Assembly: GCA_018401495.1 (NCBI GenBank) | Contig: JAGYJX010000019.1 | Coordinates: forward strand, 1 to 64,000 | From: Rhodospirillaceae bacterium | GTDB taxonomy: Bacteria; Pseudomonadota; Alphaproteobacteria; Thalassobaculales; Thalassobaculaceae | Direction of reading: 5' to 3' | DNA: 64,000 nucleotides | Shown: piece after piece, positions 10,201 to 18,533 of the stretch | Layout of the letters: each line of letters begins with the position of its first letter | Position numbering within the stretch: position 1 is the first letter of the stretch | Translations under genes and position numbers: made by a program | The notes under the pieces: generated by a model | Told to the model about the DNA's origin: nothing | Databases searched by the model: none | The model's input: the letters and a program-made list of their open reading frames with translations, nothing else

Positions 10201-10229
10201 AAAATACCCGCCACCGGCATCCATAGCCG
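10201..10229 (+). promoter_or_regulatory. Promoter-like element, copy 2 (AAAAT-N15-CCATAGCCG)
   Basis: AAAAT at 10201-10205, preceded by CGGG, then 15 bases and CCATAGCCG at 10221-10229, 29 bases before the start codon at 10259. Confidence 0.5.
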
Positions 10230-10258
10230 TCCGGAGACGATGGAAACGGGAGGCGGTG

Positions 10259-10667
10259 ATGGACGATGGACCGGCCGGGTACGCGATGACCGAGATCGCG
10301 CTGGCCCTGGCGATGAGCTTCTTCTGCCTGCTGGTGCTGACGCTGGTGTCGATGGGCGCGCCGGAGGCGGAGTCCGGGGCGGGCCGGATCGACGCGCTGG
10401 CGGTGGCTCACGGCGGCGGCGAGCGAGGATGTCGCCGCTTCCGACCGCCTGGTGGTGCTGCACGCCGGAAGGTTCCTGGACGCCGGGCTGCGGCCGGTGG
10501 ATCCGGCGGGGCTGGCCGGCGGCGGGCGGATGGTGCTGGCGGTCGATCCCGCCCTGCCGATGGCCGAGATCCTGGCGGCCCGCCGCCGGATCGCCGCCGC
10601 CGACCTCGTGCTCACCCCGCTCGACCGCGACTGGATGGCCGCGCTGGCCGCCGGAGCGGCGCGATGA
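10259..10667 (+). CDS. Small single-helix membrane protein, ExbD/TolR-like topology
   Basis: About 135 residues after correcting one frame shift near 10410. The ATG at 10259 follows GGGAGG. A transmembrane helix (about residues 12-32) carries an acidic residue at its start (AMTEIALALAMSFFCLLVL). A short periplasmic alpha/beta domain follows, whose end (GRMVLAVDPALPMAEILAAR) resembles the TolR/ExbD periplasmic fold. The N-terminus also looks like a prepilin: G|YAMTE places Glu at position +5 after a Gly, as in type IV pilins. Both readings are inference. The stop overlaps the next gene (ATGA). Confidence 0.45.
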
Positions 10668-11480
10668 TCCGCGCGACCCCGGTCCTGACGTTCGCCCTGG
10701 CGCTGTTGCTGGCAGCGTTCGCCACGGTCGCCGAAGGCGCGGTCGCGAGCCGCGACGAGGTCCGCCGGATCGTGGTGCAGGAGGCGCTGCGCAGCGAGCG
10801 GGTGCCGCCGTCGCTGGCGCTCGCCGTCGCCGAGGCGGAGTCGGATTTCGTGGCTGCCGCCGAGAGCCCGGCCGGCGCCCGCGGCGTCATGCAGATCATG
10901 CCGGCGACCGGTCGCGGTGAGTTCGGGGTCGAGCCCGACGCGTTGTGGGAGCCGCGGCTCAACGTCCAGCTCGGCATTGCCTTCCTCGACCAGCTGATCG
11001 CACGCTATGGCGAGCGCTGGGACCTGGCGCTGTCGCACTACAACGGCGGCTCGCGCGTCGGCTCGGGCGCCGACGCCCGGGTGATCCCGGCGACCCGGGC
11101 CTATGTCGACAAGGTGCTGCGCCTGGAACGCCGCAACGCCCGGGACGAGGCGGTCCGCCGGATGGTGGCGGCGGCCGAGGCGGCGACCCGGCAACGGCGC
11201 GGCGCGTCCGGAGGCGGCGGAGCGGCTGCCCTCGGCCGCCCGCGCCGCCGCGCGGCTGGCGGCGGTCGAGGTCGAGGCCGCTGCCTGGACGCCCTCGGAA
11301 CGGCGCCGCCGGTTCCTGGCCCTGGCCGATGAGGCGCTCGACGGAGCCGACGCCCGCCATCGCCGCCGCGGCGACCCCGATCAGGCCGCCCGGCCACTCG
11401 ACCGGGTCGGCATGCTCGACCGGATCGAGTCCCACAAGGCCCGCTTTCGGTCGCTGCTCGCCGGCGTGCGCGGTGGATAG
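10664..11480 (+). CDS. Lytic transglycosylase (SLT domain), exported
   Basis: Signal peptide (residues 1-26) followed by a goose-lysozyme-like SLT domain. The catalytic Glu is in AVAEAESDF, and the conserved GVMQIMPATG and LSHYNGG segments follow. It cleaves the glycan strands of peptidoglycan in the periplasm. After the domain the frame shifts near 11205 into an Arg/Ala-rich helical tail of about 90 residues that ends at 11480. The start overlaps the preceding stop (ATGA), and the end overlaps a GTG start of the next gene, so it is part of a coupled operon. Its presence suggests the cluster builds something that must pass through the cell wall. Confidence 0.85.
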
Positions 11481-13251
11481 CGTCAACGCGCACTGGACGA
11501 ACCCACAACCGGCTGTAGTGTTCGAGGGAGGGCACCATGGGGTCGCGCGGGCGATGGACGGGGTATCGGCCGAGCAGGCCGCTGTTCAGGGTGGGCGGAG
11601 CGCGGCGCTGGAACAGGCGCTGCGCGCGGTGGCCGACACCGATCTCGGCGCCGGTCCGAAGTACTCGGCGCTGGTCGTGCGCGACCTGACCCGCGCCATC
11701 TCGGCCCGCGCCTACGGAAGGCCGCTGATGGAGCTGATGCACCTGATCCGGATCGCCGAGGCCGCCGGCGGGCGCCACGGCTGGCCGGGGGTGCTGTTCG
11801 CGGTGCCGGTCGCCCGTCCGGCGGCGTTCCGGGGCGCGATCCAGCGGGCCGCCGGGCGGTCCAGCGCCTTCGATACCGCAACCGGGGGCGAGTTCGCCCT
11901 GGTCGAGGACGGTGTCGAGATCGCCTACCCCGATGGCCCGTTCCGGGTGACCTACGGGCGCATGGGGTTCCTGGCGGCACTCGCCGAGTTCGCGATCACC
12001 CTGCTCGGCTGGCGCGCGGTCGATGGCGTGCTGCGCGGCTGGCTCGACGACCGGTTCGCGTTGCGCGCCGCCGGGCCGCACGCCAACGCCCTGTCGCGGC
12101 TGCTGTACGACCACCTCAGGGAGCATCTGCCGTCGGTCCAGGCGCTGCGCAGCTACCGCCGGCTGATCCGGTTCCTGACCGCGACCCGGGGCGACGGCTT
12201 CACCCTCGACGACCTCGACGACGCCGCCGTGCTGGCGTTCTGGTGCGGCGCCGACGACGCGGCCGACGAGGACGCGGCCGAGACCCGGACCTTCCGGGCC
12301 ACGGTCGAGCAGGTGGCCCGCCTGCGCACCGCCCTGCAGGCCGGGAGGGAGCGGCGCTCGCTCGACGCCGCCGTGCCGATCGGCGGCGACCGGGCGGCCG
12401 GCGAGGTCGACCCGGACGCGCTGCTGGCGGTGGTCGAGGCGCATGACGGGCCCGGCGACCCGCTGCGCCGGCTGGCCTCGCCGCCGGCCGCGGCGGTCAA
12501 GTTCCTGACCGGCCGCGAGACCGAGGCGCTCGACCTGATCGCCGGCCTCGGCCCGCAGGGCCCGGCGCTGCCGCTCTCGGTGCTGCGGGTCGAAACCTTC
12601 GGCGCGGCGCAGGCCCGCCTGACCCAGGCGGTCCGCCGGCGGGCCGCGGCGCCGGAGTTGGCGACGCTGACCGGCCTGTCCGACTGCGAGAGCTACGACA
12701 GCCGGCTGGAGCACTGGGAGAAGCTCGATCTGCAGCTCCGCCGGCTGGCCCTGGCGGCGCTCGCCGCCCTGCTCGAGGCCGGCCGCGCCGAGGCGGCGGT
12801 GGAACTGCTGGCGCACGTTCCGGACACCGATCTCTCGCGGCTGCGCGATCTCACGGTGTCGGATGCTGGCGGCCAGGATGACGCGCCCGCGCTCGGCCAG
12901 AACGCGCTCGGCCAGAACGCGCTCGGCCACAACGCGCTCGGGGACGTGCTGGCGGCGCTCGGCGATCCCGACATCGCGGGCGAGCGCGCCGCCGCCACCG
13001 TCGCCGAGGCGCGCGCCGCCCTGCGGGCCGTCAGCCGGCGCGGCTTCGGACCCGAGGAGCGGCGTGACCCGGGCGCCGCCGACGCCTTCGCCGCCGGCGC
13101 TGCCGCGGTGCGCGGCGCCCGCGACCTGCTGGTCCGCCTGCGCGGGGCGGTCGAGGCGGCGCTGCCGCCGACCGGCCGGGCGGCGCGCTTCGAGGCCGAT
13201 CGCGCGGTGTTCGCCGACCGCTTCCGCGCGCTCTATGGGGCGGCACCGTGA
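11472..13251 (+). CDS. Large helical protein of unknown function
   Basis: About 565-590 residues, predominantly alpha-helical, Ala/Leu/Arg-rich and without a signal peptide, so probably cytoplasmic or attached to the inner membrane. One hydrophobic stretch (MGFLAALAEFAITLLGW) may be a buried helix. I recognise no family. Start choice is open. GTG 11472 overlaps the transglycosylase stop. ATG 11536 has the best ribosome site (GAGGGAGG) but is in another frame. ATG 11554 is in frame with a poor site. A pentapeptide repeat (ALGQN type) lies near residue 455. The stop overlaps the next start (GTGA). Confidence 0.6.
12889..12940. repeat. 15-bp tandem repeat inside the large helical protein
   Basis: Three copies of gcgctcggccagaac (the third with one change) and a partial fourth. 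They keep frame and encode Ala-Leu-Gly-Gln/His-Asn repeats. Confidence 0.85.
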
Positions 13252-13801
13252 CCGGGCGCTGGGAGGATCGCGGGCCGGCGGACCGGGCGCTGGTGGAGGC
13301 CGCCTTCGTCGCGCTCGAGACCACCGCCGCGCTGTCGGCGGGACTGGCCGACCGACCGGCAACCGGGTCGCTGTCGCCGTCGGCGCTGTGGGCGCACGTC
13401 ACCGGCGCGGCGCCGATCCCGCGCGGCGAGCTGGCGGCGGCGTTGCTGGCGGTACCGTCCCTGCGCGAGACCCTGGCCGGGCTGCTGGAACGGGCGGCGG
13501 TCGCCGTCGGCCCGCGGGTGGCGGCGGCGGCGACCGGCGAACGGGTGACCGAACGCGGCGGCGAGGGGTTCCGGCTGCGGCTCCTGCCGGTCCGGGGGCG
13601 GCGGACCAGACCTGGATCACGATCGCGCTCGACCAGCCGGAAGCGGCGCCGGCCGCCCTGGCCGTGCTGCCGCCCGACGGGCCGCCGGAAACCGCCGGGC
13701 TGGAGCCGCCGGTGGACGGCACGGCCCAACTGCTGGCCGAGACCGGCTCGGCGCTGGTGCGGGCGCTCGCCGACCCGGCCTCGCGCGTCTTCCTGCTTTG
13801 A
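13248..13801 (+). CDS. Small cytoplasmic protein of unknown function (one frameshift)
   Basis: GTG start overlaps the preceding stop. About 184 residues after one frame shift near 13595. There is no signal peptide or membrane helix. The first half is helical (ALVEAAFVALETTAALSAGL); the second half is strand-rich (ADQTWITIALDQPE). No family is recognised. The gap-free position between the large helical protein and an anchored protein suggests a shared complex. The helical-then-beta layout recalls small anti-sigma-like or CHAT-associated adaptor proteins, but nothing is diagnostic. Confidence 0.5.
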
Positions 13802-14998
13802 GCGGCCTCGTCCGCGTCGTCGTCGCGACCACCGAGGGACCGTCCACGGTGCTGCGGATCACCGAGGAGAACCCGGCCGTCCGGTCGGTGGTTTGCCTCG
13901 GCCGGACCACCACCACGCTGCCGATCAGCCGGGCCTACGACGCGTTCGTGCGGTCGCCGACCGGGGTGGTCGAGCGCGCGGTCGGTCACCCGGCGTTCCG
14001 GATCGACGTCTCGGCCCCGATCGACGACGGCGACAGCTGGCAGCTCGGCCTGTACCTGGCGCACCGGCTGAAGGCCGCCGGCCGGCTCGCCGAGGACGAC
14101 GTGCCGGCCGACCGGCTGCTTTGGGTGACCGGGGCGGTCGACGGCGATCTCGCCGTGCGGCCGGTCGAGCGTGTCGCCGACAAGCGGCGGCGGTCGGCGG
14201 ATCTGTTCGCGAACGCCGGCGCCGGCCTGCTGGTGGTGGTGCCGGCCGGGCAGGAAGGCGCGTTCGGCGATCCGCCGGACGGCGCCGAGATCCTGGCGGT
14301 CGACCGGGTTGCCCCGGTGCTGCAGCGCCTCGGCCTGGCGGACGCGGCCCGCCCGTTCCGACGCCGGCGGACCGTCCTGGTCGCGGCGGCGGCCGCCGCC
14401 GTCGCGCTGGTGGTCGCCTTCGCGGTCACTGAGGGACGGCGCGCCACCCGGCGCGCCGACACCGGGCCCGGTGAAGTCATCGACGTCCGGGGCATCCCCG
14501 GCCGCCACGCCGCGCTTCGCACCCGAGTCGGTGCGACTGGCGGTGCTCGAACGCCGCCCGGTCGAGGGCACGCCCTGCGGCGGCGAGGAGCGGCTCCTGG
14601 AGGTCGACCCCGGCACCGAGACGCCGGCCGGGGTGTGCGGCATCGCCGCCCGGGCCATCAACGACGGTGACGGGCCGGGCTTCGTGTGGCTGGTGGCGGT
14701 GGCCGAGGGGACCTTCCGGGAGTACGCCGGCCAGTCGCGGTCGATCGAGGTCGCCACCGGCGCGCTCGCCGCCGGCGAGACCGCCGAGGTGCGGGTGTCG
14801 GCGCCGTCCTGGATCCGTCGGCCGCTGGTGTTCCGGGTGCTGCTGGTGCTGGCGGCCGAGGATCGCCAGGACGTGTCGCGAGCCCTGGCGGGGATCGACA
14901 CGATGTCGATCGACGCCCTCGATCGCCTGACCGGGCAGTTCATGGACCTCGGTCTGGACGTCCGCACGGTGCGCCACCGGGTCCTGCCGCGCGCCTGA
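13798..14998 (+). CDS. Single-pass membrane protein of unknown function (one frameshift)
   Basis: Starts with TTG overlapping the previous stop (TTGA). About 400 residues: a cytoplasmic alpha/beta domain (1-180) that resembles a CHAT- or TIR-like Rossmann arrangement only in outline, one transmembrane helix (about 185-205, TVLVAAAAAAVALVVAFAV), and a beta-rich domain outside the membrane (about 215-400, ending in VRHRVLPRA). The frame shifts near 14500 just after the helix. The outer part contains a conserved-looking Cys pair (GTPCGGEE and GVCGIAAR). The anchor links the cytoplasmic and periplasmic members of the cluster. Confidence 0.5.
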
Positions 14999-15010
14999 GG
15001 CCGGCCGCCC

Positions 15011-15040
15011 GGGAAAATCCGCCTCCGCCCTCCATAGCCG
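15011..15040 (+). promoter_or_regulatory. Promoter-like element, copy 3 (GGGAAAAT-N13-CCATAGCCG)
   Basis: GGGAAAAT at 15011-15018, 13 bases, then CCATAGCCG at 15032-15040. It lies 34 bases before the lipoprotein start at 15075. Confidence 0.55.
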
Positions 15041-15074
15041 GCATGCCGATCGCTTCGAGCCGAGGAGGCGTGCC

Positions 15075-15620
15075 ATGCCGCGATACCCTTTCGCCACCAT
15101 CCCCCTGGTCCTGCTGGCGTCCGCCGGCCTCGCCGGGTGCCTGATGCCGCCGCCGGAACTGGAGGGCATCGGCTTTCGCGAGGCCCGCTTCCAGGAGGCC
15201 CAGGCGATGCACGACTGGCGGGCCTGCCGGGACGAGGGGGTCGAACTCGACCGTCTGGCCGGGCAGGCCGCGTCTCCGGCCCGCCATCTCGCCGCCGCCC
15301 GGGTGCTCGAAGGCTGCGAGAGCCGGCTCGGCGGCGAGGCCGCCGGGCTGGCGCCGGAGGAGCGGATGCGGGCCTACGGCCTGGCCGTGCAGGCCCGTCT
15401 GAAGGGCGGCGATGCCGCCGGCGCGCGCGCCGGGCTGGAGCGGTTGCGCGCCGCCTTCCCGGACCGCGACCTGTACTTCGACGACGGCACCTCGTTCCTC
15501 GATACCGTCGGCGCCGTCCTGGCCGCCGGGGCGGGGGCGCAGAGGCCGGACGGCAGCGCCAACATCGCCGCCGCGGTCGACGCCGAACTCCGGCGCCTGG
15601 CGCGCTGGCGGCGTGGCTGA
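15075..15620 (+). CDS. Lipoprotein with TPR-like helices
   Basis: A 181-residue protein with a clear lipoprotein signal: a short basic start, a hydrophobic run and the lipobox LAGC (Cys near 21). The mature part is helical with repeated Ala/Leu/Arg pairs (ARHLAAARVLEGCES, GDAAGARAGLERLRAAFPD), as in tetratricopeptide repeats. The start ATG has GAGGAGG before it. It is the first gene of the third transcription unit of the cluster. A scaffold role on the inner face of the outer membrane is plausible but inferred. Confidence 0.65.
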   Translation: MPRYPFATIPLVLLASAGLAGCLMPPPELEGIGFREARFQEAQAMHDWRACRDEGVELDRLAGQAASPARHLAAARVLEGCESRLGGEAAGLAPEERMRAYGLAVQARLKGGDAAGARAGLERLRAAFPDRDLYFDDGTSFLDTVGAVLAAGAGAQRPDGSANIAAAVDAELRRLARWRRG

Positions 15621-15630
15621 GGAGGCGGCG

Positions 15631-16500
15631 ATGCGATGCGCCGTCCTGATGCTGACGCTCGGCCTCGTCTGCGCGGCCGCCGCCCGGGCCGATGACACAG
15701 CGGGCGCCGACTCCACGTGGCGGCCGGCGGCCAGCGAACGGCTGGTCCGGCTGCCCGCAGCGTATCTGGAACGCGCAGTCGAGCGCGACTTCCAGGACTC
15801 GCCGCTGGCCAGGGCGCTCGAGGAGACCGCGCGCGCCCTGGCCGACCGCGACGCCGGGCTCGGCCAGCTTCAGGCGGCGATTGACGCGGCGACCGGCGAC
15901 GACCGCGAGGCGTTGCGCCAGCGCTTCCTCGAGGAGAAGCAGGCCTATCTCCGCCTGATGGGCCGGCGTCAGGATTTGGAGCGCGAGCGGCTGAAGGCCG
16001 AACTCGGCCTCTACGCTCGCCTGCTCGAACGCGCCGGGCGCCAGGTGGCCTCGAACGGCGACCCGGCGGCGGCCCGGCTCGCGGCGAACCGGCTGCAGGC
16101 GCAGCGCCGCTTCGAGGGTGCGGCGGCCAAGGTCGACACCGCCCTGTTCGGGGACCCCGCCGCCGCCGAGAGCCGGTATGGCGCCGAGTACCGGCGCCAC
16201 GCCGCCGCCCTCGACCGGCTGGTGGCCGCGATCAACGCCCACCCGGTCAACCGGGAGCCGGAGGTCGACGGCCGTGGGGTCGACCGTCCGGCGTTCCTGC
16301 GGCACCTGGCGGCGCGCGCCGAGGCCGAGCTGGCGCTGCTCGACCAGCAGGACCTGGTGCTCGCCTACATGGCCAAGCTGGTGGCGCTCGACGCCATGGC
16401 GATGGCGGACGAGGTCGCCGAGCGGGAGGCCGCGTCATCGGGCCGGCCCGCGACCCGCGACGTCAGCGCCGCCATCGGTTTCTTCGTGACCCCGAACTGA
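15631..16500 (+). CDS. Exported coiled-coil protein of unknown function
   Basis: A 289-residue protein with a Sec signal peptide (MRCAVLMLTLGLVCAAAARA). Residues 50-160 are a long charged helical hairpin (RALEETARALADRDAGLGQ, then LEEKQAYLRLMGRRQDLERE), probably coiled coil. A second helical segment covers about 190-280. The start has a GGAGG site and lies 10 bases after the lipoprotein gene. No family is recognised. Its shape suits a periplasmic spacer or adaptor. Confidence 0.6.
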   Translation: MRCAVLMLTLGLVCAAAARADDTAGADSTWRPAASERLVRLPAAYLERAVERDFQDSPLARALEETARALADRDAGLGQLQAAIDAATGDDREALRQRFLEEKQAYLRLMGRRQDLERERLKAELGLYARLLERAGRQVASNGDPAAARLAANRLQAQRRFEGAAAKVDTALFGDPAAAESRYGAEYRRHAAALDRLVAAINAHPVNREPEVDGRGVDRPAFLRHLAARAEAELALLDQQDLVLAYMAKLVALDAMAMADEVAEREAASSGRPATRDVSAAIGFFVTPN

Positions 16501-16519
16501 CCCGATGGAGGGAAGCGCC

Positions 16520-16822
16520 ATGCGCCGACTGATGCCTGTCCTCGCCACCGCCTGGCTCGCCGGCACAACCGCGGCCGCGGCCGGACCTCTGGAGACCCTG
16601 GAGCGCGAACGCGCGCAGATCCTGGCCGCCCTGCTCGACCCGGCGCTCGATCCGGACACGCGCCCGGCGCGGACCGACCCGGCGCTGCGCCGGCTGGTCG
16701 ACCTGGAGCGCATGGTGCTGCGCGACCCCCGCGCGGCGGCTGGTTCGGACGGTGTCGCGCAGCGGGCGTTCGCCGACTACGACCTGACGTTCCTCGCCCA
16801 CGCCTCGGTGGAGAGGGGGTGA
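16520..16822 (+). CDS. Small exported protein of unknown function
   Basis: About 100 residues. ATG 16520 follows GGAGGGAAG. A signal peptide ends at about residue 23 (TAAAA-GP). The mature part is a short helical domain (PLETLERERAQILAALLDP). The stop TGA shares bases with a GTG at 16819 that would start the next reading frame. No known family. Confidence 0.55.
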   Translation: MRRLMPVLATAWLAGTTAAAAGPLETLERERAQILAALLDPALDPDTRPARTDPALRRLVDLERMVLRDPRAAAGSDGVAQRAFADYDLTFLAHASVERG

Positions 16823-16895
16823 CGCCGCTCGATCTCTGGCTCGACCGGCTCGGCCTGTCGAGCGCCCGCGTCCTGTCGGCGCGGGTCGGGCGCCG

Positions 16896-17405
16896 GTGAC
16901 CGCGGTGCGGATCCTGGCCCTCCCTAGGCTGTCGGGCGCGATCGGCGACGCCGTCCAGTCGACCGGGCTGCTGCTCGCCGCCGTCGTGCTTGCCCTGGCG
17001 GCGACCCGGCTGCTGGCCGGGCTGTCCCCGGATGCGGCGGTCACGGCGGCGATCGCCGTGGTCGGCCCGGTCTTCCCGGCGGCCTTCGCCGCCCTGGCGG
17101 CCGTGGCGATGACGTCGGCGGTGCGCCTGGCGCGCGATCCGGCCGACCGGCGCTGGCGCCAGATCGGCCTGCAGGCGGCGTCCGGGATCGCGACCCTGGC
17201 GCTGACCTTCACGCTGCTGGGGATCAGCCTCGGGATCGGCGGGCTGGCGGATCGCCCGCTGACGCCCGACAGCGTCCAGGGCGTGATCGGCGACCTGACC
17301 GGCCGGTTCGCCCTGGCGTTCGCGACCACGGTGGTCGGCCTGCCGGCCGCCGCCGGGCTCCGGGCGCTGATCCTGGTGCTGGCGTCGCGGGAGGCACGGC
17401 CGTGA
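16896..17405 (+). CDS. MotA/TolQ/ExbB-like proton-channel protein
   Basis: A 169-residue protein with four predicted membrane helices (about 25-46, 50-76, 90-113 and 137-163). The last two helices and the loop match the MotA/TolQ/ExbB family: LALTFTLLGISLGIGGL, then FALAFATTVVGLPAAAGLRAL, where the TTxxGL step is the family signature. Members form the ion-conducting ring of the flagellar motor, the Tol and Ton systems, and the Zorya defence system. A GTG at 16819 opens a 26-codon frame (VTPLDLWLDRLGLSSARV) that ends at 16899; it is probably the true N-terminus cut off by one indel near 16885. The stop overlaps the next start (GTGA), so it pairs with the single-helix protein that follows. Confidence 0.6.
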   Translation: MTAVRILALPRLSGAIGDAVQSTGLLLAAVVLALAATRLLAGLSPDAAVTAAIAVVGPVFPAAFAALAAVAMTSAVRLARDPADRRWRQIGLQAASGIATLALTFTLLGISLGIGGLADRPLTPDSVQGVIGDLTGRFALAFATTVVGLPAAAGLRALILVLASREARP

Positions 17406-17717
17406 GGTGGGTCCTGTTCGACCTGGTGGTCGGCGCCGCGCTGGTGTGGCTGGTGTGGGAAGCCGGCCGCCGGCCGACCTGCCGGGGGCGTCGGCGCCGG
17501 CGCCCCCGGTCGCGGCGGCCTCGCACGCCTGCCGCCGTGGAGCCGATGCCGGTCGACCCGGGGCCGCCCGATCGAGACCTCAACCGCGCCGCCTTCTATC
17601 GAAGCCGTGACCGCATCGCCGGACACGGTCGCCCGGGAGGCGCCAGAGGACCGCGGGCGGCGGCTGCGGGCGCTGGCGCGCGACGCCGAGGCGCTGTCGC
17701 TGCGCGGCCGGGACTGA
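17402..17717 (+). CDS. Small single-helix membrane protein, possible stator partner (frameshifted)
   Basis: GTG start overlaps the TolQ-like gene. An N-terminal membrane helix VRWVLFDLVVGAALVWLVW has an Asp near its cytoplasmic end, the place where MotB, TolR and ExbD carry their proton-accepting Asp. A Pro/Ala-rich region follows, and a helical end ARDAEALSLRGRD stops at 17717. Two or more frame shifts (about 17480-17600) are needed to join these parts, so the middle is uncertain. The short length (about 105 residues) is less than a full MotB but similar to a TolR without most of its periplasmic domain. The stator role is inferred. Confidence 0.45.
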
Positions 17718-17720
17718 CCG

Positions 17721-18533
17721 GTGGCCGCCCGCCGTCCTGCAACGCTGCTGCCGCTGGCGATCGGGGCTGCGGTTCTGGCCGCGATCGTCCTGCCGCGCGA
17801 CCCGGCACCGAAGCGGGTGGAGTCATCAGAACCGACCGCGTCGGCGACCCCGGAGGCAGCCGGCACCACCGCGTTGCGTCGGATCGCGCTGCCGCCGCCC
17901 CCGGCGGCCGCAAGCCCGAATTCCGATGGCGCCCCGGCGCCGCCCGTCGCCGCCACGCCTGTTCCGGCGGAGGGTGCGGTGATCCGTCCGACGGCCGTCG
18001 ATGCCGGCCGCGGGCTGCTGCTGCTCGCAAGGGTCGAGGGTGGTCAGGGTCCGGCTGTTGAGATCGCCTGGCCGGACGGCCCCGACGAGCGGCGGCGGCT
18101 GGCGGCTCACCTGACGCGCTGCGCCGGCTGGCGGCCGATGCTGCTGGTCGACGGTCGACTGTGGCGGATCGGAGGATCCCGCCGGCCATCCCTGGGCGCC
18201 CGAACCAGCTGGCGCGGCCGTCCGGGATCCTCCGCGACCTCGATGGCACGGCGGTCGACGCCGCCGCGGATGGCCGCGATCCGGAGCCGGCACGGCGTCG
18301 CCGGCGGACGTCCGGTCGCCACGGTCGACCGCGCCTGGGACGCCCGGCTGCTGGGCGGGCTGGAGCGCCTGATCGAGGCCGGTGGGAGCGGGTGGGGCGG
18401 CGTTCGCGGCCGCTACCTTACCGACGCCGGACGGCTGCTGGTCACGGCGGTGCGGGTCGACGGCCGGCCGGTGCCGGGCCGGCTCGATCTCGGTCCTATC
18501 GATCTGGGGCCGATGACACGATGCGCGCGCTGA
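17721..18533 (+). CDS. Membrane-anchored periplasmic protein of unknown function
   Basis: About 270 residues from a GTG just after the previous gene. One N-terminal membrane helix (residues 6-22, LLPLAIGAAVLAAIVLP) is followed by a long Pro/Ala/Ser-rich linker (about 25-100) and a C-terminal alpha/beta domain. Such a helix-linker-domain layout is found in TonB- and TolA-like transducers, but no conserved motif is seen. Between about 18170 and 18290 an alternative frame (QLARPSGILRDLDGTAVD) looks more protein-like, so two compensating indels are possible there. Confidence 0.5.
   Translation: MAARRPATLLPLAIGAAVLAAIVLPRDPAPKRVESSEPTASATPEAAGTTALRRIALPPPPAAASPNSDGAPAPPVAATPVPAEGAVIRPTAVDAGRGLLLLARVEGGQGPAVEIAWPDGPDERRRLAAHLTRCAGWRPMLLVDGRLWRIGGSRRPSLGARTSWRGRPGSSATSMARRSTPPRMAAIRSRHGVAGGRPVATVDRAWDARLLGGLERLIEAGGSGWGGVRGRYLTDAGRLLVTAVRVDGRPVPGRLDLGPIDLGPMTRCAR

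Noticed and set aside
13248..13801. Possible anti-sigma factor
   Set aside because: No zinc motif, no membrane helix and no sigma factor gene next to it; the name would be unsupported.
16819..16899. A separate 26-residue leader peptide gene before the TolQ-like gene
   Set aside because: The sequence looks like an amphipathic N-terminus and ends exactly where the next frame begins; an indel is simpler, so it is mentioned in that gene only.
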